NCBI RefSeq assembly: GCF_001636425.1
Contig: NZ_KV440953.1
Location: 2,492,847-2,556,846 of the forward strand
Reading direction: 5' to 3'
Origin: Heyndrickxia acidicola
GTDB lineage: Bacteria > Bacillota > Bacilli > Bacillales > Bacillaceae_C
DNA: 64,000 nucleotides
Part shown: positions 39,298 through 48,841 of the stretch, piece after piece
Layout of the letters: the number at the start of each line of letters is the position of its first letter
Numbering within the stretch: the first letter of the stretch is position 1
The notes under the pieces: model-generated
The model's database searches: none
The model's input: only the letters and a program-made list of their open reading frames with translations
Told to the model about the DNA's origin: nothing
Position numbers and translations under genes: made by a program

Positions 39298-39326
39298 ATC
39301 TTATCATTTCCAAATCGCTATGTCAA
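39298..39326 (-). promoter_or_regulatory. rrn promoter P2
   Basis: TTGACA (39326-39321), 17 bp, TAAGAT (39303-39298) on the minus strand. A boxA-like TTCTTTGAAAACT follows at about 39252-39266, before 16S. Confidence 0.8.
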
Positions 39327-39389
39327 CAACTTTTTTCATTTTTATTTTTCCGCCGCTGCTTTTGGTTTAGCTCAGCAGCGACGTATATA

Positions 39390-39418
39390 AATATAACAAG
39401 TAATTCACCTATCGTCAA
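39390..39418 (-). promoter_or_regulatory. rrn promoter P1
   Basis: TTGACG (39418-39413), 17 bp, TATATT (39395-39390) on the minus strand, 92 bp upstream of P2. Tandem promoters are usual for Bacillus rrn operons. Confidence 0.7.
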
Positions 39419-39433
39419 CACAAAAATGATATT

Positions 39434-40309
39434 TTAAGATAATTTTTTCAATACCCTATAATGTCTATGGAAAATCCCAGGGCCTTTTGTCGTCACATTT
39501 ATAACCTGCACAAAGTTTTTCTCTATTAAAAACTCCAAAAGAATACTGAGATCCACATTATAATGCTCAAGATCCGGATGATTTAATAGCTCATTAATCG
39601 TCCATTCATCATGATCTTCCATAACCTCAAGCAGGTGTGCAGCACCGAAGCTTGTACGGGAATGAATCAGAAACTCACTTGCTATAAATAGAAGCTCAAG
39701 TCTTTTTTCAAGAGATTCTTCGCTTGTAAGCAGCTCCTCATACAGCTTAAATATTTCAGGTTCAATCTGCCTGACCTGGTTCCATACCGTAATTTCAGGA
39801 TGAAAGCCATTTTCAATTACAGCTAGACGTGCAAGATGGTGGAGAGCATGAACCACATAGTTATACGCATCCAAGTGCTGTCCATTTTCAAAAAAGGCTT
39901 TGCCTTCCATATACCGGCGTACGAGCTTGGCAAATTCTAAACCAATTTTTATTTTTCTTTCATAAAACGGAAAGTCTCTTAATTCATTTTTTAATCCAGT
40001 CATATACTCATTGCGGTCAAAAAGAATTTTGCCTTGGGTAATCCATTCTACAATCTTCCGATTAGAACCAAGTAGCATCCATTCCTTTAATTGGTCTTCC
40101 CGGACAATATGCAAAGCTGCTTTTTTGTTATCATACGTGTAATTCTTAATAAAGTAAGGTGTTTCAAGCTCTTTTACGATAACTAAAAGAACTGTATCAA
40201 ACGTATCTGTAATGGTTATCTCGTGAAGCTTCTTTTCAATGCTTAATATTGACAGCGTATTTGCCTGGCTCGCCCTTTCTTGATAAATGGGCCGAAGGAT
40301 GTCCTCCAT
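39434..40309 (-). CDS. ygxA: YgxA-like nucleotidyltransferase-fold protein
   Basis: 291 residues, starting MEDILRPIYQERASQANT. The N-terminal third resembles a nucleotidyltransferase-like domain and the middle is helical (YMEGKAFFENGQHLDAYNYVVHALHHLARLAV); function unknown. Identification rests on position as well as sequence: B. subtilis ygxA lies directly before rrnD and next to ygzB and perR, exactly as here. The ATG at 40309 is preferred over 40315 because GGAGG is 7 nt before it and touches the other. The rrn P1 promoter begins 16 bp after the stop. Confidence 0.82.
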   Translation of the reverse strand: MEDILRPIYQERASQANTLSILSIEKKLHEITITDTFDTVLLVIVKELETPYFIKNYTYDNKKAALHIVREDQLKEWMLLGSNRKIVEWITQGKILFDRNEYMTGLKNELRDFPFYERKIKIGLEFAKLVRRYMEGKAFFENGQHLDAYNYVVHALHHLARLAVIENGFHPEITVWNQVRQIEPEIFKLYEELLTSEESLEKRLELLFIASEFLIHSRTSFGAAHLLEVMEDHDEWTINELLNHPDLEHYNVDLSILLEFLIEKNFVQVINVTTKGPGIFHRHYRVLKKLS

Positions 40310-40457
40310 CTTCATTCCTCCAACATATCCTTAATGTAAGATATACTTCGACAATGATAAAGTATTTCCTCCTATTTGAAAAGTCCATTTTCAGCACTTT
40401 TGATTTAGATTTAATTTTTCGAATTTTGTGTTATAGTTACATAGAGGAGGGACTCAT

Positions 40458-40814
40458 GTGGCAAAGTATTCTAGCAAAATTAATAAGATCCGCACCTTTG
40501 CTCTCAGCCTTGTATTTATAGGATTTGTAATCATGTATATCGGCCTCTTTTTTAAAAGCCATCCAATCATTATGAGCATCGTTATGATTTTAGGGGTTCT
40601 CGCCATTTTGGCCAGTACCGGGGTCTATTTCTGGATCGGAATGCTGTCTACGAGAGCCATTCAAGTTGTTTGCCCCAATTGCCAAAAGCCAACAAAAATA
40701 TTGGGCAGAGTGGATATGTGCATGCACTGTAACGAACCATTGACCCTGGACAAAAATTTAGAAGGCAAGGACTTTGATCAAAGCTATAATCGAAAAAGCA
40801 GCCAGCAGCAATAA
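40458..40814 (+). CDS. ygzB: UPF0295-type membrane protein YgzB
   Basis: 118 residues with two membrane segments ([19 protein letters not shown] and [23 protein letters not shown]), then a cytoplasmic C-terminal tail with two cysteine pairs, CPNCQKPTK and CMHCNEPL, that look like a zinc ribbon. GTG at 40458 follows GAGGAGGG. In B. subtilis ygzB sits between ygxA and perR, as here. Function unknown. Confidence 0.88.
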   Translation: MAKYSSKINKIRTFALSLVFIGFVIMYIGLFFKSHPIIMSIVMILGVLAILASTGVYFWIGMLSTRAIQVVCPNCQKPTKILGRVDMCMHCNEPLTLDKNLEGKDFDQSYNRKSSQQQ

Positions 40815-40832
40815 ATAGGAAATCATTTCACA

Positions 40833-40923
40833 AAAAGGCTTTGTTAAAGGACTCTGTTGTTTTTTGCTCATTCGTGTTAGCTAAAAAACGCGATGTTATC
40901 AACATTGAAATTAAACATAGCCC
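40833..40923 (+). repeat. Dispersed repeat family R2, copy
   Basis: Reads AAAGGCTTTGTTAAAGGACT, CTGTTGTTTTTTGCTCATTCG, then TAAAAAACGCGATGTTATCA and ends AAACATAGCCCA. It lies between two convergent genes. Confidence 0.65.
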
Positions 40924-40925
40924 AC

Positions 40926-40960
40926 AAAAAAAGAATTGCTGTCCACGCAATTCTTTTTTT
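40926..40960. terminator. Bidirectional terminator between ygzB and perR
   Basis: AAAAAAAGAATTGC and GCAATTCTTTTTTT form a perfect 14-bp stem with a 7-nt loop. Confidence 0.85.
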
Positions 40961-41038
40961 CTAATCTGTATGGAAATCGGTCATGTTCAGCTAAATTTAC
41001 TAAACGTTTTTAGCATGGCGTTCAAAAAATCCGCATGC

Positions 41039-41482
41039 TTAATGTACGGCTTTGCTGGTGCATTCAGGACAGGTACCGTAAATCTCCATGCGATGATGGC
41101 TGATCTTAAAACCGGTAACATGAGACGCTAGTTGCTCCACCTCATCCAGTCCTGGATAATGGAAATCAACAATCTTTCCGCAGCCCTCGCAAATAACATG
41201 GTAATGCTCTGTTGTCACAAAATCGAATCGGCTGGAGGAATCTCCGTAAGTCAACTCTTTTACCAGCCCAACCTCTCGGAACACCCGCAGGTTGTTGTAG
41301 ACAGTAGCCACGCTCATATTAGGGAATTTGCCCTCAAGTGCCTTGTAAATTTCATCAGCCGTTGGATGGGTCATAGATTGAATAAGGTATTCTAATATGG
41401 CATGACGCTGAGGAGTAATGCGGACTCCCGTTTCCTTCAACGTATCAATTGCTTCTTTCATTTGATGTTCAGACACCGCCAT
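41039..41482 (-). CDS. perR: Peroxide-responsive repressor PerR (Fur family)
   Basis: 147 residues. Regulatory metal ligands align with B. subtilis PerR: H39, D87, H93 and H95 are visible ([22 protein letters not shown]). The structural zinc site is C98/C101 (CEGCGK) and the C-terminal CPEC pair. The winged helix is [17 protein letters not shown]. PerR senses H2O2 by metal-catalysed histidine oxidation and represses catalase and ahpC-type genes. The upstream region (41500-41545) is AT-rich with only weak PerR-box matches, so autoregulation is not shown. The neighbouring bcp gene fits the peroxide theme. Confidence 0.95.
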   Translation of the reverse strand: MAVSEHQMKEAIDTLKETGVRITPQRHAILEYLIQSMTHPTADEIYKALEGKFPNMSVATVYNNLRVFREVGLVKELTYGDSSSRFDFVTTEHYHVICEGCGKIVDFHYPGLDEVEQLASHVTGFKISHHRMEIYGTCPECTSKAVH

Positions 41483-41580
41483 GCACCTCTTTTCTTATTA
41501 AATATTTATTCTAAATTAAAAGTTGTTATAATAAGTTTACTCATGACCTGAATATATGTCAATGATTTGAAATGTAAGCC

Positions 41581-42129
41581 CTAAGCCTGATGTAAATTAT
41601 TTTCCTTTGTGCCGAGACGAGCATTCACCATCCTTGCAGCAACAAATAAGAAGTCTGAAAGGCGGTTCAAATAGGCAATTGCAAGAGGATTGACTTCATC
41701 AAGAGTGACGGCACACCTTTCTGCTCTTCTCACGACAGTTCTCGCATAATGAAGGCCTGCACCAGCCTGATGCCCTCCAGGCAAAATAAAGTTCTTTAGG
41801 GGTTCTAATTCTGCATCCCATTCATCAATGGTTTTCTCCAGTGTATCTATATCCTCCTGAGTAATTTTCCATTTGACTTCTTTCCCAGCCGGGGTGGATA
41901 GTTCTGCTCCAACGTGAAAAAGAGCTGTCTGCACTCTGTGGAAAATCTCCAAAAATGCTTGGTCATTCTCTAAGGCGGTGCCCTTTACATAGCTTAGAGC
42001 CAGTCCAATCATTGAATTGGCCTCGTCACAGGTCCCATACGCTTCTACACGGATATCATTTTTTGCGATTCTTTCACCGTAAACTAATGAGGTAGTTCCT
42101 TTATCTCCGCTTTTAGTATAGATTCTCAT
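41581..42129 (-). CDS. Cob(I)yrinic acid a,c-diamide adenosyltransferase (PduO type)
   Basis: Transfers the adenosyl group of ATP to cob(I)alamin to make adenosylcobalamin. 182 residues. The N-terminal MRIYTKSGDKGTTSLVYGER is the ATP-binding signature, and RTVVRRAERCAVTL with LNRLSDFLFVAARMVN completes the PduO pattern. It begins 2 nt after the stop of the upstream dehydrogenase gene, so the two are co-transcribed. No cobalamin-dependent enzyme is nearby. Confidence 0.93.
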   Translation of the reverse strand: MRIYTKSGDKGTTSLVYGERIAKNDIRVEAYGTCDEANSMIGLALSYVKGTALENDQAFLEIFHRVQTALFHVGAELSTPAGKEVKWKITQEDIDTLEKTIDEWDAELEPLKNFILPGGHQAGAGLHYARTVVRRAERCAVTLDEVNPLAIAYLNRLSDFLFVAARMVNARLGTKENNLHQA

Positions 42130-42131
42130 TA

Positions 42132-43082
42132 TTAATACCCCTTCTCCTGATCCACTACATTTTTAAATTGGCCCTCTTTATTACTATATGTATGTAGATT
42201 GTGTTTAAATATTTCAAATGCTCTTGGTAAATAATTCTGGCTGTGGCTTGATATATGAGGTGTAATCGTTAAATTCTCGATTTTCCAAAATGGATGTGAT
42301 GCGGGCAGCGGTTCCTCCTGAAACACATCCAAAAAAACATGTGCAATTTCCCCGTTATCAAGAGCCGTTTGCAAAACCTTTTCCTCTACTGCATCACCCC
42401 TGCCAATATTAATAAAAACAGCCGTCTTTTTCATCGCTTCAAAATGTTCCATCTTATAAAAGTGAGTGGTTTGGGCTGTACTTGGCAAAATGGAAACAAG
42501 GTAATCGGTTTTTTTCAAACCCTCATTCATCGTTTCGGCTGTATACATTTCATCAAAATTAGCCGTCTCCCTCCCATTACTATTCATTCCCAGCGTATGC
42601 ATGCCAAAGGCTTTGGCCAGCCTGGCAATTTCCTGTCCAATTGCCCCCGCACCTGCCACCATCAACGTTTTACCATGGACCTCCTGAAGAGGTAGGTGAG
42701 TGTTCCACTCTGACTTTTTTTGCTGCTCCCAAATAGTGCGGAACTGCTTTTCATGCTGAAGGATATATCCAAAGGTAAACTCGGCCATCGGAATTTTATG
42801 AATTCCTCTCGCATTTGTTATCATGATTCCTCGTTTTTTAATGGCTTTCCACGGCATTTTTTCAAGTCCGGCGGAGGTGACCATAATCCATTTAAGGTCT
42901 TTGGCTGAATCTATATCCTCATTTTTTAAGTCTTCCCCAAACGTAATGAGGATCTCGGCATCCTTGATATCACTTGTTTTAAAATGCCTCTTTTTTATAA
43001 AAGTAAACACTGTATCTGGGAAGGACTGCTGAATATCGTTCTTTATTTCATCTGGGGGGTTAAACGTACATACCGCTTTCAT
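42132..43082 (-). CDS. D-2-hydroxyacid dehydrogenase-family protein
   Basis: 316 residues with the NAD-binding motif VAGAGAIGQEIARLAKAFGM, arginine in VFINIGRGDAVEE, and the catalytic Glu/His region (FLDVFQEEPLPASHPFWKIENLTITPHISSHS). It would reduce or oxidise a 2-keto/2-hydroxy acid; the substrate is unknown. The start at 43082 (MKAVCTFNPP) is set by AGAGAGG; an upstream in-frame ATG at 43106 has none. Directly upstream of the PduO-type gene. Confidence 0.85.
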   Translation of the reverse strand: MKAVCTFNPPDEIKNDIQQSFPDTVFTFIKKRHFKTSDIKDAEILITFGEDLKNEDIDSAKDLKWIMVTSAGLEKMPWKAIKKRGIMITNARGIHKIPMAEFTFGYILQHEKQFRTIWEQQKKSEWNTHLPLQEVHGKTLMVAGAGAIGQEIARLAKAFGMHTLGMNSNGRETANFDEMYTAETMNEGLKKTDYLVSILPSTAQTTHFYKMEHFEAMKKTAVFINIGRGDAVEEKVLQTALDNGEIAHVFLDVFQEEPLPASHPFWKIENLTITPHISSHSQNYLPRAFEIFKHNLHTYSNKEGQFKNVVDQEKGY

Positions 43083-43173
43083 TTGTCTGCCTCTCTTCCG
43101 TTGCATTCTTACTTTTATCTTACCATTGAAGGCAATATTGTGAAAATAATGATTTTACTCCATGCTTTTTATC

Positions 43174-43255
43174 CAAGGTTTTGTTAAAGGATACTGTTGT
43201 TTTTTAGCTCATTCGCGTGAAACGAGCAGTTATCAGCATTAAATATTAACACATC
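43174..43255 (+). repeat. Dispersed repeat family R2, copy
   Basis: Reads AAGGTTTTGTTAAAGGATAC, TGTTGTTTTTTAGCTCATTCG, GTGAAACGAGCAGTTATCAG, as at 40833. Confidence 0.65.
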
Positions 43256-43262
43256 ATTATCC

Positions 43263-43290
43263 AAAAAAAGAGGACCGATTGCTCGGTCCC
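43263..43290 (-). terminator. Terminator after bcp
   Basis: GGACCGA and TCGGTCC with a 4-nt loop; on the minus strand TCTTTTTTT follows. Confidence 0.65.
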
Positions 43291-43386
43291 TAATGTTAGA
43301 CTATCTGAGGAGGTATGCCCTAGTATAAGGTATGTCACTAGCGACCTTTTGAATGGACAAATGCCGCATATAAGTAAAAATAGGCT

Positions 43387-43869
43387 TTATTTTTCAGAAA
43401 GGTTCTCTTTTATGAACTGAAGTGCCTCTTCTACATGGCCATCCACTTTTACTTTTCTCCACTCCTTCACAAGCTCGCCTTCACGATTAATAATAAAGGT
43501 GGATCGTTCAACTCCCATGTATTCTTTGCCGAAATTCTTTTTAAGTTTCCATACACCATACGCTTCAGAAGCTTTATGCTCTTCATCTGCTAAAAGTAAA
43601 AATGGCAGACCATGCTTTTCAATAAATTTTCCGTGCCGTTCAAGAGGATCTGGGCTTACCCCCAAAATGACGGCATCCAATTCTGAAAACCGCTCATGCT
43701 GATCCCGAAAATCGCAGGCTTCAGTTGTACACCCAGGCGTCATATCCTTCGGGTAAAAATAAAGAACTACGTGTTTTTTGCCTGTATAGTCAGACAGCTT
43801 CACTGTTTCCCCATTGCTTGCATGCAATTCAAAATCTGGTGCCTGCTTGCCAATTTGTATTGAAGTCAT
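43387..43869 (-). CDS. bcp: Thiol peroxidase of the Bcp/PrxQ type
   Basis: Thioredoxin-dependent peroxiredoxin that reduces peroxides in the cytoplasm. 160 residues. The peroxidatic cysteine lies in YPKDMTPGCTTEACDFRD, with a second Cys five residues on as resolving residue, the PrxQ arrangement. STFIINREGELVKEWRKVKVDGH is the family C-terminal part. Start at 43869 with GGAGG upstream. Equivalent to B. subtilis ygaF by position in the perR block. Confidence 0.95.
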   Translation of the reverse strand: MTSIQIGKQAPDFELHASNGETVKLSDYTGKKHVVLYFYPKDMTPGCTTEACDFRDQHERFSELDAVILGVSPDPLERHGKFIEKHGLPFLLLADEEHKASEAYGVWKLKKNFGKEYMGVERSTFIINREGELVKEWRKVKVDGHVEEALQFIKENLSEK

Positions 43870-43931
43870 AGTAAATATCCTCCTTCATTCGTTATAAGAC
43901 AAGCGTAACGGAATCAATAAAGGAAGGCAAA

Positions 43932-44354
43932 TTATTGCTTTTTACTAACTGGGCTTTCCTCATAACCAAACATGGATTTAACCACAAAGGCCGCTGGCAA
44001 AGTGTATCCGAGCAATGCCTCCAGCACTACAAGGAATCTCCCAAACCCATGCGGGATAATATCGCCAAATCCTACTGAGAAAAGTGTCATAGCACTCAAA
44101 TAAAGACAGGTGCCGAATTTGCTTGGAAAATTGCCTTCCAATGGCGCATTATGCTCCGTAATAATCGGCATACCTTTTACTTCACAAAGCATGTATAACA
44201 GGCCGAAGCCCATCATAATGATGCTGTAAGTAAAAGCAAGAAAAAGAAAATTTTCGAATGAGAAAAGCTTGTACCTAAGCTTAGCAGGCATAAATAAAGT
44301 TCGAATGCTCATTGCAATACAAAGAATGACACACAACATCAAACCATACACCAT
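43932..44354 (-). CDS. Two-TM potassium-channel-like protein
   Basis: 140 residues. Two to three membrane segments flank a pore loop LYLSAMTLFSVGFGDIIP, whose SVGFGD is a K+-channel-type selectivity filter. No cytoplasmic RCK/TrkA domain, so gating is not evident. Starts at 44354, divergent from hemL. Confidence 0.82.
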   Translation of the reverse strand: MVYGLMLCVILCIAMSIRTLFMPAKLRYKLFSFENFLFLAFTYSIIMMGFGLLYMLCEVKGMPIITEHNAPLEGNFPSKFGTCLYLSAMTLFSVGFGDIIPHGFGRFLVVLEALLGYTLPAAFVVKSMFGYEESPVSKKQ

Positions 44355-44530
44355 ATGCTGTTCTCCCTTTTTTCCAATTAATTTATCTTACGATTCCACT
44401 GACCGTTATATGAAGAAAACCTTGTATTATTTGGAATCGTTTTACGTTTTCCAGAAAAAGAGCGGCTACTGGACATCACTATGGGGAAGGCATAAAATGA
44501 AGTTTGAGTTTCTCAATAGGAGGTTATTCT

Positions 44531-45817
44531 ATGAATTTTTCGCAATCTGAACTTTTACATAATGAAGCACAAAAACACATTGTAGGAGGCGTCAACAGCC
44601 CTTCCCGTTCCTACAAGGCAGTTGGCGGCGGTTCTCCGGTTGCCATGAAGCGCGCAAAAGGCGCTTATTTCTGGGATGTGGATGATAACCGTTATATTGA
44701 TTATCTTGCCGCTTACGGTCCCATCATAACAGGACACGCCCACCCGCATATTACTGAAGCCATTAAAGAAGCGGCTGAAAATGGCGTACTATACGGCACG
44801 CCGACTCCCTTCGAAGTAAAATTTGCAGAAATGCTGAAAGAAGCAATTCCAGGCATGGACAAAGTCCGTTTCGTTAACTCAGGCACTGAAGCCGTTATGA
44901 CGACCATCCGTGTGGCAAGAGCTTATACTGGCCGAGATAAAATCATTAAATTCGAAGGCTGCTATCACGGACACTCAGACCTTGTGCTTGTAGCGGCAGG
45001 CTCCGGCCCATCTACTCTTGGGACTCCGGATTCAGCAGGGGTTCCAAAGAGCATCGCAAAAGAAGTAATCACGGTACCATTTAATGATATTAAACCTTTT
45101 AAAGAAGCTCTTGAAAAATGGGGGCATGAGGTTGCAGCTGTTCTGGTTGAACCGATTGTCGGCAATTTCGGGATTGTAGAGCCAAATCCGGGCTTTTTAG
45201 AAGAAGTGAATGCACTTACCCATCAGGCAGGAGCATTAGTCATTTATGATGAGGTCATTACTGCGTTTCGTTTCATGTATGGCGGTGCTCAAGACCTGCT
45301 TAGTATTACACCTGACTTAACTGCATTAGGAAAAATTATCGGGGGCGGCCTTCCGATTGGCGCTTATGGCGGGAAAAAAGAAATCATGGAGCAAGTTGCC
45401 CCGCTTGGACCTGCATACCAAGCAGGAACCATGGCGGGTAATCCAGCGTCCATCCTCTCTGGTATTGCATGCCTTGAGGTGCTGAAGGAAGAAGGAATTT
45501 ACGAAAAGCTTGACCGACTTGGCGCTATGCTTGAAGAAGGCATCAGAGCTGCTGCTGCTAAGCATAATGTGACCATTACCCTTAACCGTTTAAAGGGTGC
45601 TTTGACCATTTATTTTACAGACGAAAAAGTAGAAAATTACAAGCAGGCGGAAGCTTCAAACGGTGAAATTTTTGCACGGTTTTTTAAATTGATGCTGCAT
45701 CAGGGAATTAACCTTGCCCCGTCTAAATATGAGGCCTGGTTTATCACAACCGCCCATACGGTAGAAGATATTAAAGAAACGCTTCAGGCTGTCGATCATG
45801 CGTTTTCACAGCTATAA
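44531..45817 (+). CDS. hemL: Glutamate-1-semialdehyde 2,1-aminomutase
   Basis: Converts glutamate-1-semialdehyde to 5-aminolevulinate in heme synthesis. 428 residues. PLP lysine K268 in [13 protein letters not shown]; substrate-binding segments [24 protein letters not shown] and [13 protein letters not shown] 44531 follows TAGGAGG 6-7 nt upstream, so the longer frame from 44504 is rejected. Its place in the perR block corresponds to gsaB, the second aminomutase of B. subtilis, so a hemL in the hem operon may exist elsewhere. A clear terminator follows. Confidence 0.95.
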   Translation: MNFSQSELLHNEAQKHIVGGVNSPSRSYKAVGGGSPVAMKRAKGAYFWDVDDNRYIDYLAAYGPIITGHAHPHITEAIKEAAENGVLYGTPTPFEVKFAEMLKEAIPGMDKVRFVNSGTEAVMTTIRVARAYTGRDKIIKFEGCYHGHSDLVLVAAGSGPSTLGTPDSAGVPKSIAKEVITVPFNDIKPFKEALEKWGHEVAAVLVEPIVGNFGIVEPNPGFLEEVNALTHQAGALVIYDEVITAFRFMYGGAQDLLSITPDLTALGKIIGGGLPIGAYGGKKEIMEQVAPLGPAYQAGTMAGNPASILSGIACLEVLKEEGIYEKLDRLGAMLEEGIRAAAAKHNVTITLNRLKGALTIYFTDEKVENYKQAEASNGEIFARFFKLMLHQGINLAPSKYEAWFITTAHTVEDIKETLQAVDHAFSQL

Positions 45818-45843
45818 ACGTAAGATACGTTTTTAAAAACCTG

Positions 45844-45873
45844 AAAAGTCCTGCGATATTGCAGGACTTTTTT
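45844..45873 (+). terminator. Terminator of hemL
   Basis: AAAAGTCCTGC and GCAGGACTTTTTT around 6 nt, 26 bp after the stop codon. Confidence 0.85.
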
Positions 45874-46058
45874 AATTGGAAAAGAATATGATTTCAAGGG
45901 AAAGGGAAAAATTTAGGCTTGAAATTCTGGAAAAGACACTGTATATTACTACATTATTGTTTAGTATTTCATGATTGTTTTATACACCCTTCATTTGGAT
46001 ATAGGAAGTAATACTAGACTCTGAAGATTTTTAAAGTATAGAGAGGAATATATAAATT

Positions 46059-47141
46059 ATGAAGCTTGGCGCCCGCATTATAAAAACGGGGATAGCAATA
46101 ACATTAGCTTTATTTTTAGCCCAGCTGCTCCATTTACCTTCTCCTATGTTTGCTGGTATTGCTGCAACCTTTGCCATAAAGCCCACTATCTATCGCTCTT
46201 ATCTGTCCATTGTTGAACAGATACAGGGAAATGTGATTGGGGCTGTTATTGCCGTTGTCCTGGTAATATTTTTTAGCAATCACTTTTTAATCGTTGGTCT
46301 TGGAGCCATTTTGACGATCATTATTATGTTAAAGCTTAGGCTGGAAAACACAATTGGCTTGGGACTCGTTACCATGATTGCCATTATGGAATCACCCGGC
46401 CAGCATTTCCTGCAGTTTGCCGGAATACGCTTTTCGACGCTATTATTAGGAATTCTTTCTTCTTTTATCGTTAATCTCGTGTTCATGCCACCAAAGTACG
46501 AAAATAAGTTATATTTACGAATTTCCAATATGACAGAAGACGTTCTGAAATGGATGCGTTTGACCTCCCGACAGGAATCGGATTACCATTTATTAAAAAA
46601 TGATATTAAGAAATTTAAAGAGCGCTTAAACAAAGTAAATGAATTTTATACTCTTTATAACGAGGAACGGGGTTATTTCCAAAGAGTAAATAAAGACAAA
46701 AAACGAAAGCTTGTTATATACAAACAAATGGTATTTGTATTGCAGCTGAGCTTCAGCATTTTAAAAATGCTGCACCGCTTTGAAAACGATCTGTGCCAGA
46801 TGTCTGAAAACATGAAGTATCTCCTACAGGAACGTGTAGATTCTCTTTCAAATGAGCATGAAAAGCTTTTGCTCATGTTTTTGGGAAAAGTTCGGCCTTT
46901 GACTGAAACCGAGTCAAATTTAGAGATGAGCCAAAGTGAGGATTTGATGAATCTTTTTATTTCTGAGATTAAAGAGCATCATATACAGGATCAGGTACAG
47001 ACATACCATCTGATGAGACTGCTATCCACCATCGTGGAATACCAGGATGAACTTAGACATTTGGAAATCCTCATTGACAGCTTCCAAACCTACCATCACG
47101 GAAAAAACGAAGTGGAGATACAAGAAGGAATGGATGAGTAA
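46059..47141 (+). CDS. ygaE: UPF0421/aromatic acid exporter-type membrane protein (YgaE)
   Basis: 360 residues. The N-terminal half has five to six membrane segments (ITLALFLAQLLHLPSPMFAGIAATFAI; VIGAVIAVVLVIFF); the C-terminal half is a helical cytoplasmic domain. This is the ArAE_1/FUSC-like architecture. Members are suggested exporters of aromatic acids; the substrate here is unknown. AGAGAGGAAT precedes the ATG at 46059. Position in the perR block matches B. subtilis ygaE. Confidence 0.85.
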   Translation: MKLGARIIKTGIAITLALFLAQLLHLPSPMFAGIAATFAIKPTIYRSYLSIVEQIQGNVIGAVIAVVLVIFFSNHFLIVGLGAILTIIIMLKLRLENTIGLGLVTMIAIMESPGQHFLQFAGIRFSTLLLGILSSFIVNLVFMPPKYENKLYLRISNMTEDVLKWMRLTSRQESDYHLLKNDIKKFKERLNKVNEFYTLYNEERGYFQRVNKDKKRKLVIYKQMVFVLQLSFSILKMLHRFENDLCQMSENMKYLLQERVDSLSNEHEKLLLMFLGKVRPLTETESNLEMSQSEDLMNLFISEIKEHHIQDQVQTYHLMRLLSTIVEYQDELRHLEILIDSFQTYHHGKNEVEIQEGMDE

Positions 47142-47172
47142 AGACAGCTGTATTGTTAATGGATTATATAAG

Positions 47173-47211
47173 AAAAAGAGAACGCCGGCGAAAGCTGGCG
47201 TTCTCTTTTTT
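47173..47211 (+). terminator. Terminator of ygaE
   Basis: AAAAGAGAACGCC and GGCGTTCTCTTTT form a strong stem followed by a T-run. Confidence 0.85.
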
Positions 47212-47257
47212 CTCCCTTTTTCATTCATACATATATTAGGGAAACGGAGGAAGAATA

Positions 47258-47780
47258 TTGATTAAGAATAATGCAAAGGATGTTTTAGAGGATGCTGGGA
47301 AAAAAGAAGGTCATTCTGTTAATGGTAGTTCTCCCTTGGTGTTCCCTCCCGTTTCTTGGAGTCAGATCGATTAAACGCTATCTTCCTGGAGCTTTGTTTA
47401 TGAGCTGCTTTCTTTTGGCAGAAGGACTTATTGCTGAAAAGAAGAGATGGTGGAGGTTTTTTGGTAAGTACAAGCCAAATGTCCTGGGAGAAATTCCATT
47501 AATTATTGGTCCCTTTTTCATCGGCTCCCTTTGGATACTAAAATACACTTACGGTAAATTCAAGCGATATATGGCAGTTAATACGATAGTCGACTCTTTT
47601 TTTATTTACCTGGTTCTTATTTATTTTAAAAAAATTAATTACGCTTCACTGGTTAGGCTAAAAAAATTCCAACTTTCAATGATTTTCTTAATAAAGTCCA
47701 TTTCAATGTACGGCTTTCAATTCTTATTCGAAAAATTATTTACCAGACCAAAATCAAAATCGACTTTGCCGGATGATTGA
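47258..47780 (+). CDS. CBO0543-type membrane protein, N-terminal frame unclear
   Basis: The frame opening at 47292 gives 162 residues with five hydrophobic segments (KVILLMVVLPWCSLPF; IPLIIGPFFIGSLWIL). That ATG touches GAGG directly, a poor ribosome binding site. A better start is TTG 47258 after CGGAGGAAG, giving MIKNNAKDVLEDAGKK in another frame. The two frames join exactly at an A6 tract (47300-47305) by dropping one A, giving DAGKKKVILLM. So the gene is either frameshifted, or slips at the A6 tract, or starts weakly at 47292. Function unknown; similar in type to 28246 and 48133. Confidence 0.6.
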
Positions 47781-47900
47781 ACACTTATCACTTTGAAGCA
47801 TTTGGGATTTTTCGCTTAAATAGACAGAAATGCACAATCATACATTTTCCGCTGCTTTCGTATACCACACAATCCATTAATTAAAAGAGGGAGCTGCTTC

Positions 47901-48110
47901 ATGAAAAAGTTTTTTTACGTGACAATTATGATTCAAATTTTCACGACATTGCTCTCGATTCGATTGAATCGGAAAAAAGAAAATAGACAGGATCGAAAAT
48001 TGTACTTTAAGTTAATGCTAGGGGGATTTATTTGGTCACAGCTTCAAACAGAGTACCTCATCCTCCGCATTAAAAGAGACACTGAAAAAGCTGCTCAAAA
48101 GTATCATTAA
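47901..48110 (+). CDS. Small hypothetical protein (69 aa)
   Basis: 69 residues: an N-terminal hydrophobic segment (FFYVTIMIQIFTTLLSI) and a basic remainder. AAAAGAGGGAGC lies before the ATG at 47901. It stands between two CBO0543-type genes. No family recognised. Confidence 0.55.
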   Translation: MKKFFYVTIMIQIFTTLLSIRLNRKKENRQDRKLYFKLMLGGFIWSQLQTEYLILRIKRDTEKAAQKYH

Positions 48111-48132
48111 AAAGTTTAACTCAACTTTTTTC

Positions 48133-48779
48133 TTGGTGAGCAGGCTATCCCTTCTGGTTTTGAAACATTATTTCAACCCCTGTCTCTTATTATTCCTTTC
48201 TCATCTTATCCTCAGGAGCAATTCATCTGCCTTCTTCCGAACACAACCAGATTGGAGATACACTAACGCAAATGGAGGTACTTTAGATTTTGGAAAAAAA
48301 CATGAAGTCGGTTTTTTAACGATCACTACAATGATTTCCTTATTCCTTCTTCCTTTGTCCATCATAAAACGTCCCTTCAAGGATTGGATCATTGTGTATC
48401 TTGTGAGTGTTATTGGTAATTCCCTTGCAGATCGCTATCTTGTATCCAAGGGATATTTGGAATATAAAATACGGCCTTCCCAAAATTGTTTTCCCACCAC
48501 CTTCCCTTTGATTGGATTTTCTACCCGTTATTATTGCTTTATTACAATCAATGGACACTTAACAGCAAGCCGTTGGGGATATTCCTCAAAATACTCCCTT
48601 TCGCAATTCCGGAAGTGATTATTGAAACGATTGCCGAACGAAAGTCGAATCTAATCACATGGAAAAAGGGCTGGACTTGGTACCACTCGTTTACGAGCCT
48701 GGCTATTAAGTTTTTGCTTTGCCGGCTTGTAATCGCCGTTATTCGAAAAATAAATAATAAAACTCTCTCTATTTCTTAG
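48133..48779 (+). pseudogene. CBO0543-type membrane protein gene with a frameshift
   Basis: Frame 1 from 48133 reads through WRYTNANGGTLDFGKKHEVGF and several membrane segments to LEYKIRP at about 48474. The family-like sequence then continues in another frame as FPKLFSHHLPFDWIFYPLLLLYY ... WTWYHSFTSLAIKFLLCR to 48779. Adding one T in CCTTCCC (about 48475) would restore a roughly 215-residue protein. Either a mutation or a base-call error in a homopolymer-like spot. Confidence 0.65.
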
Positions 48780-48786
48780 GAAAAAA

Positions 48787-48834
48787 AGCCATATAAAAAG
48801 GACGTGAGTCTATTCACGTCCTTTTTATATGGCT
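48787..48834. terminator. Bidirectional terminator, perfect 21-bp stem
   Basis: AGCCATATAAAAAGGACGTG(A) and its exact complement flank a 6-nt loop. It serves the convergent CBO0543-type and ABC transporter genes. Confidence 0.9.
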
Positions 48835-48841
48835 ACTTGGC

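Noticed and set aside
41500-41545. PerR box upstream of perR
   Set aside because: Best alignments to TTATAATTATTATAA reach only about 10 of 15 matches in AT-rich DNA.
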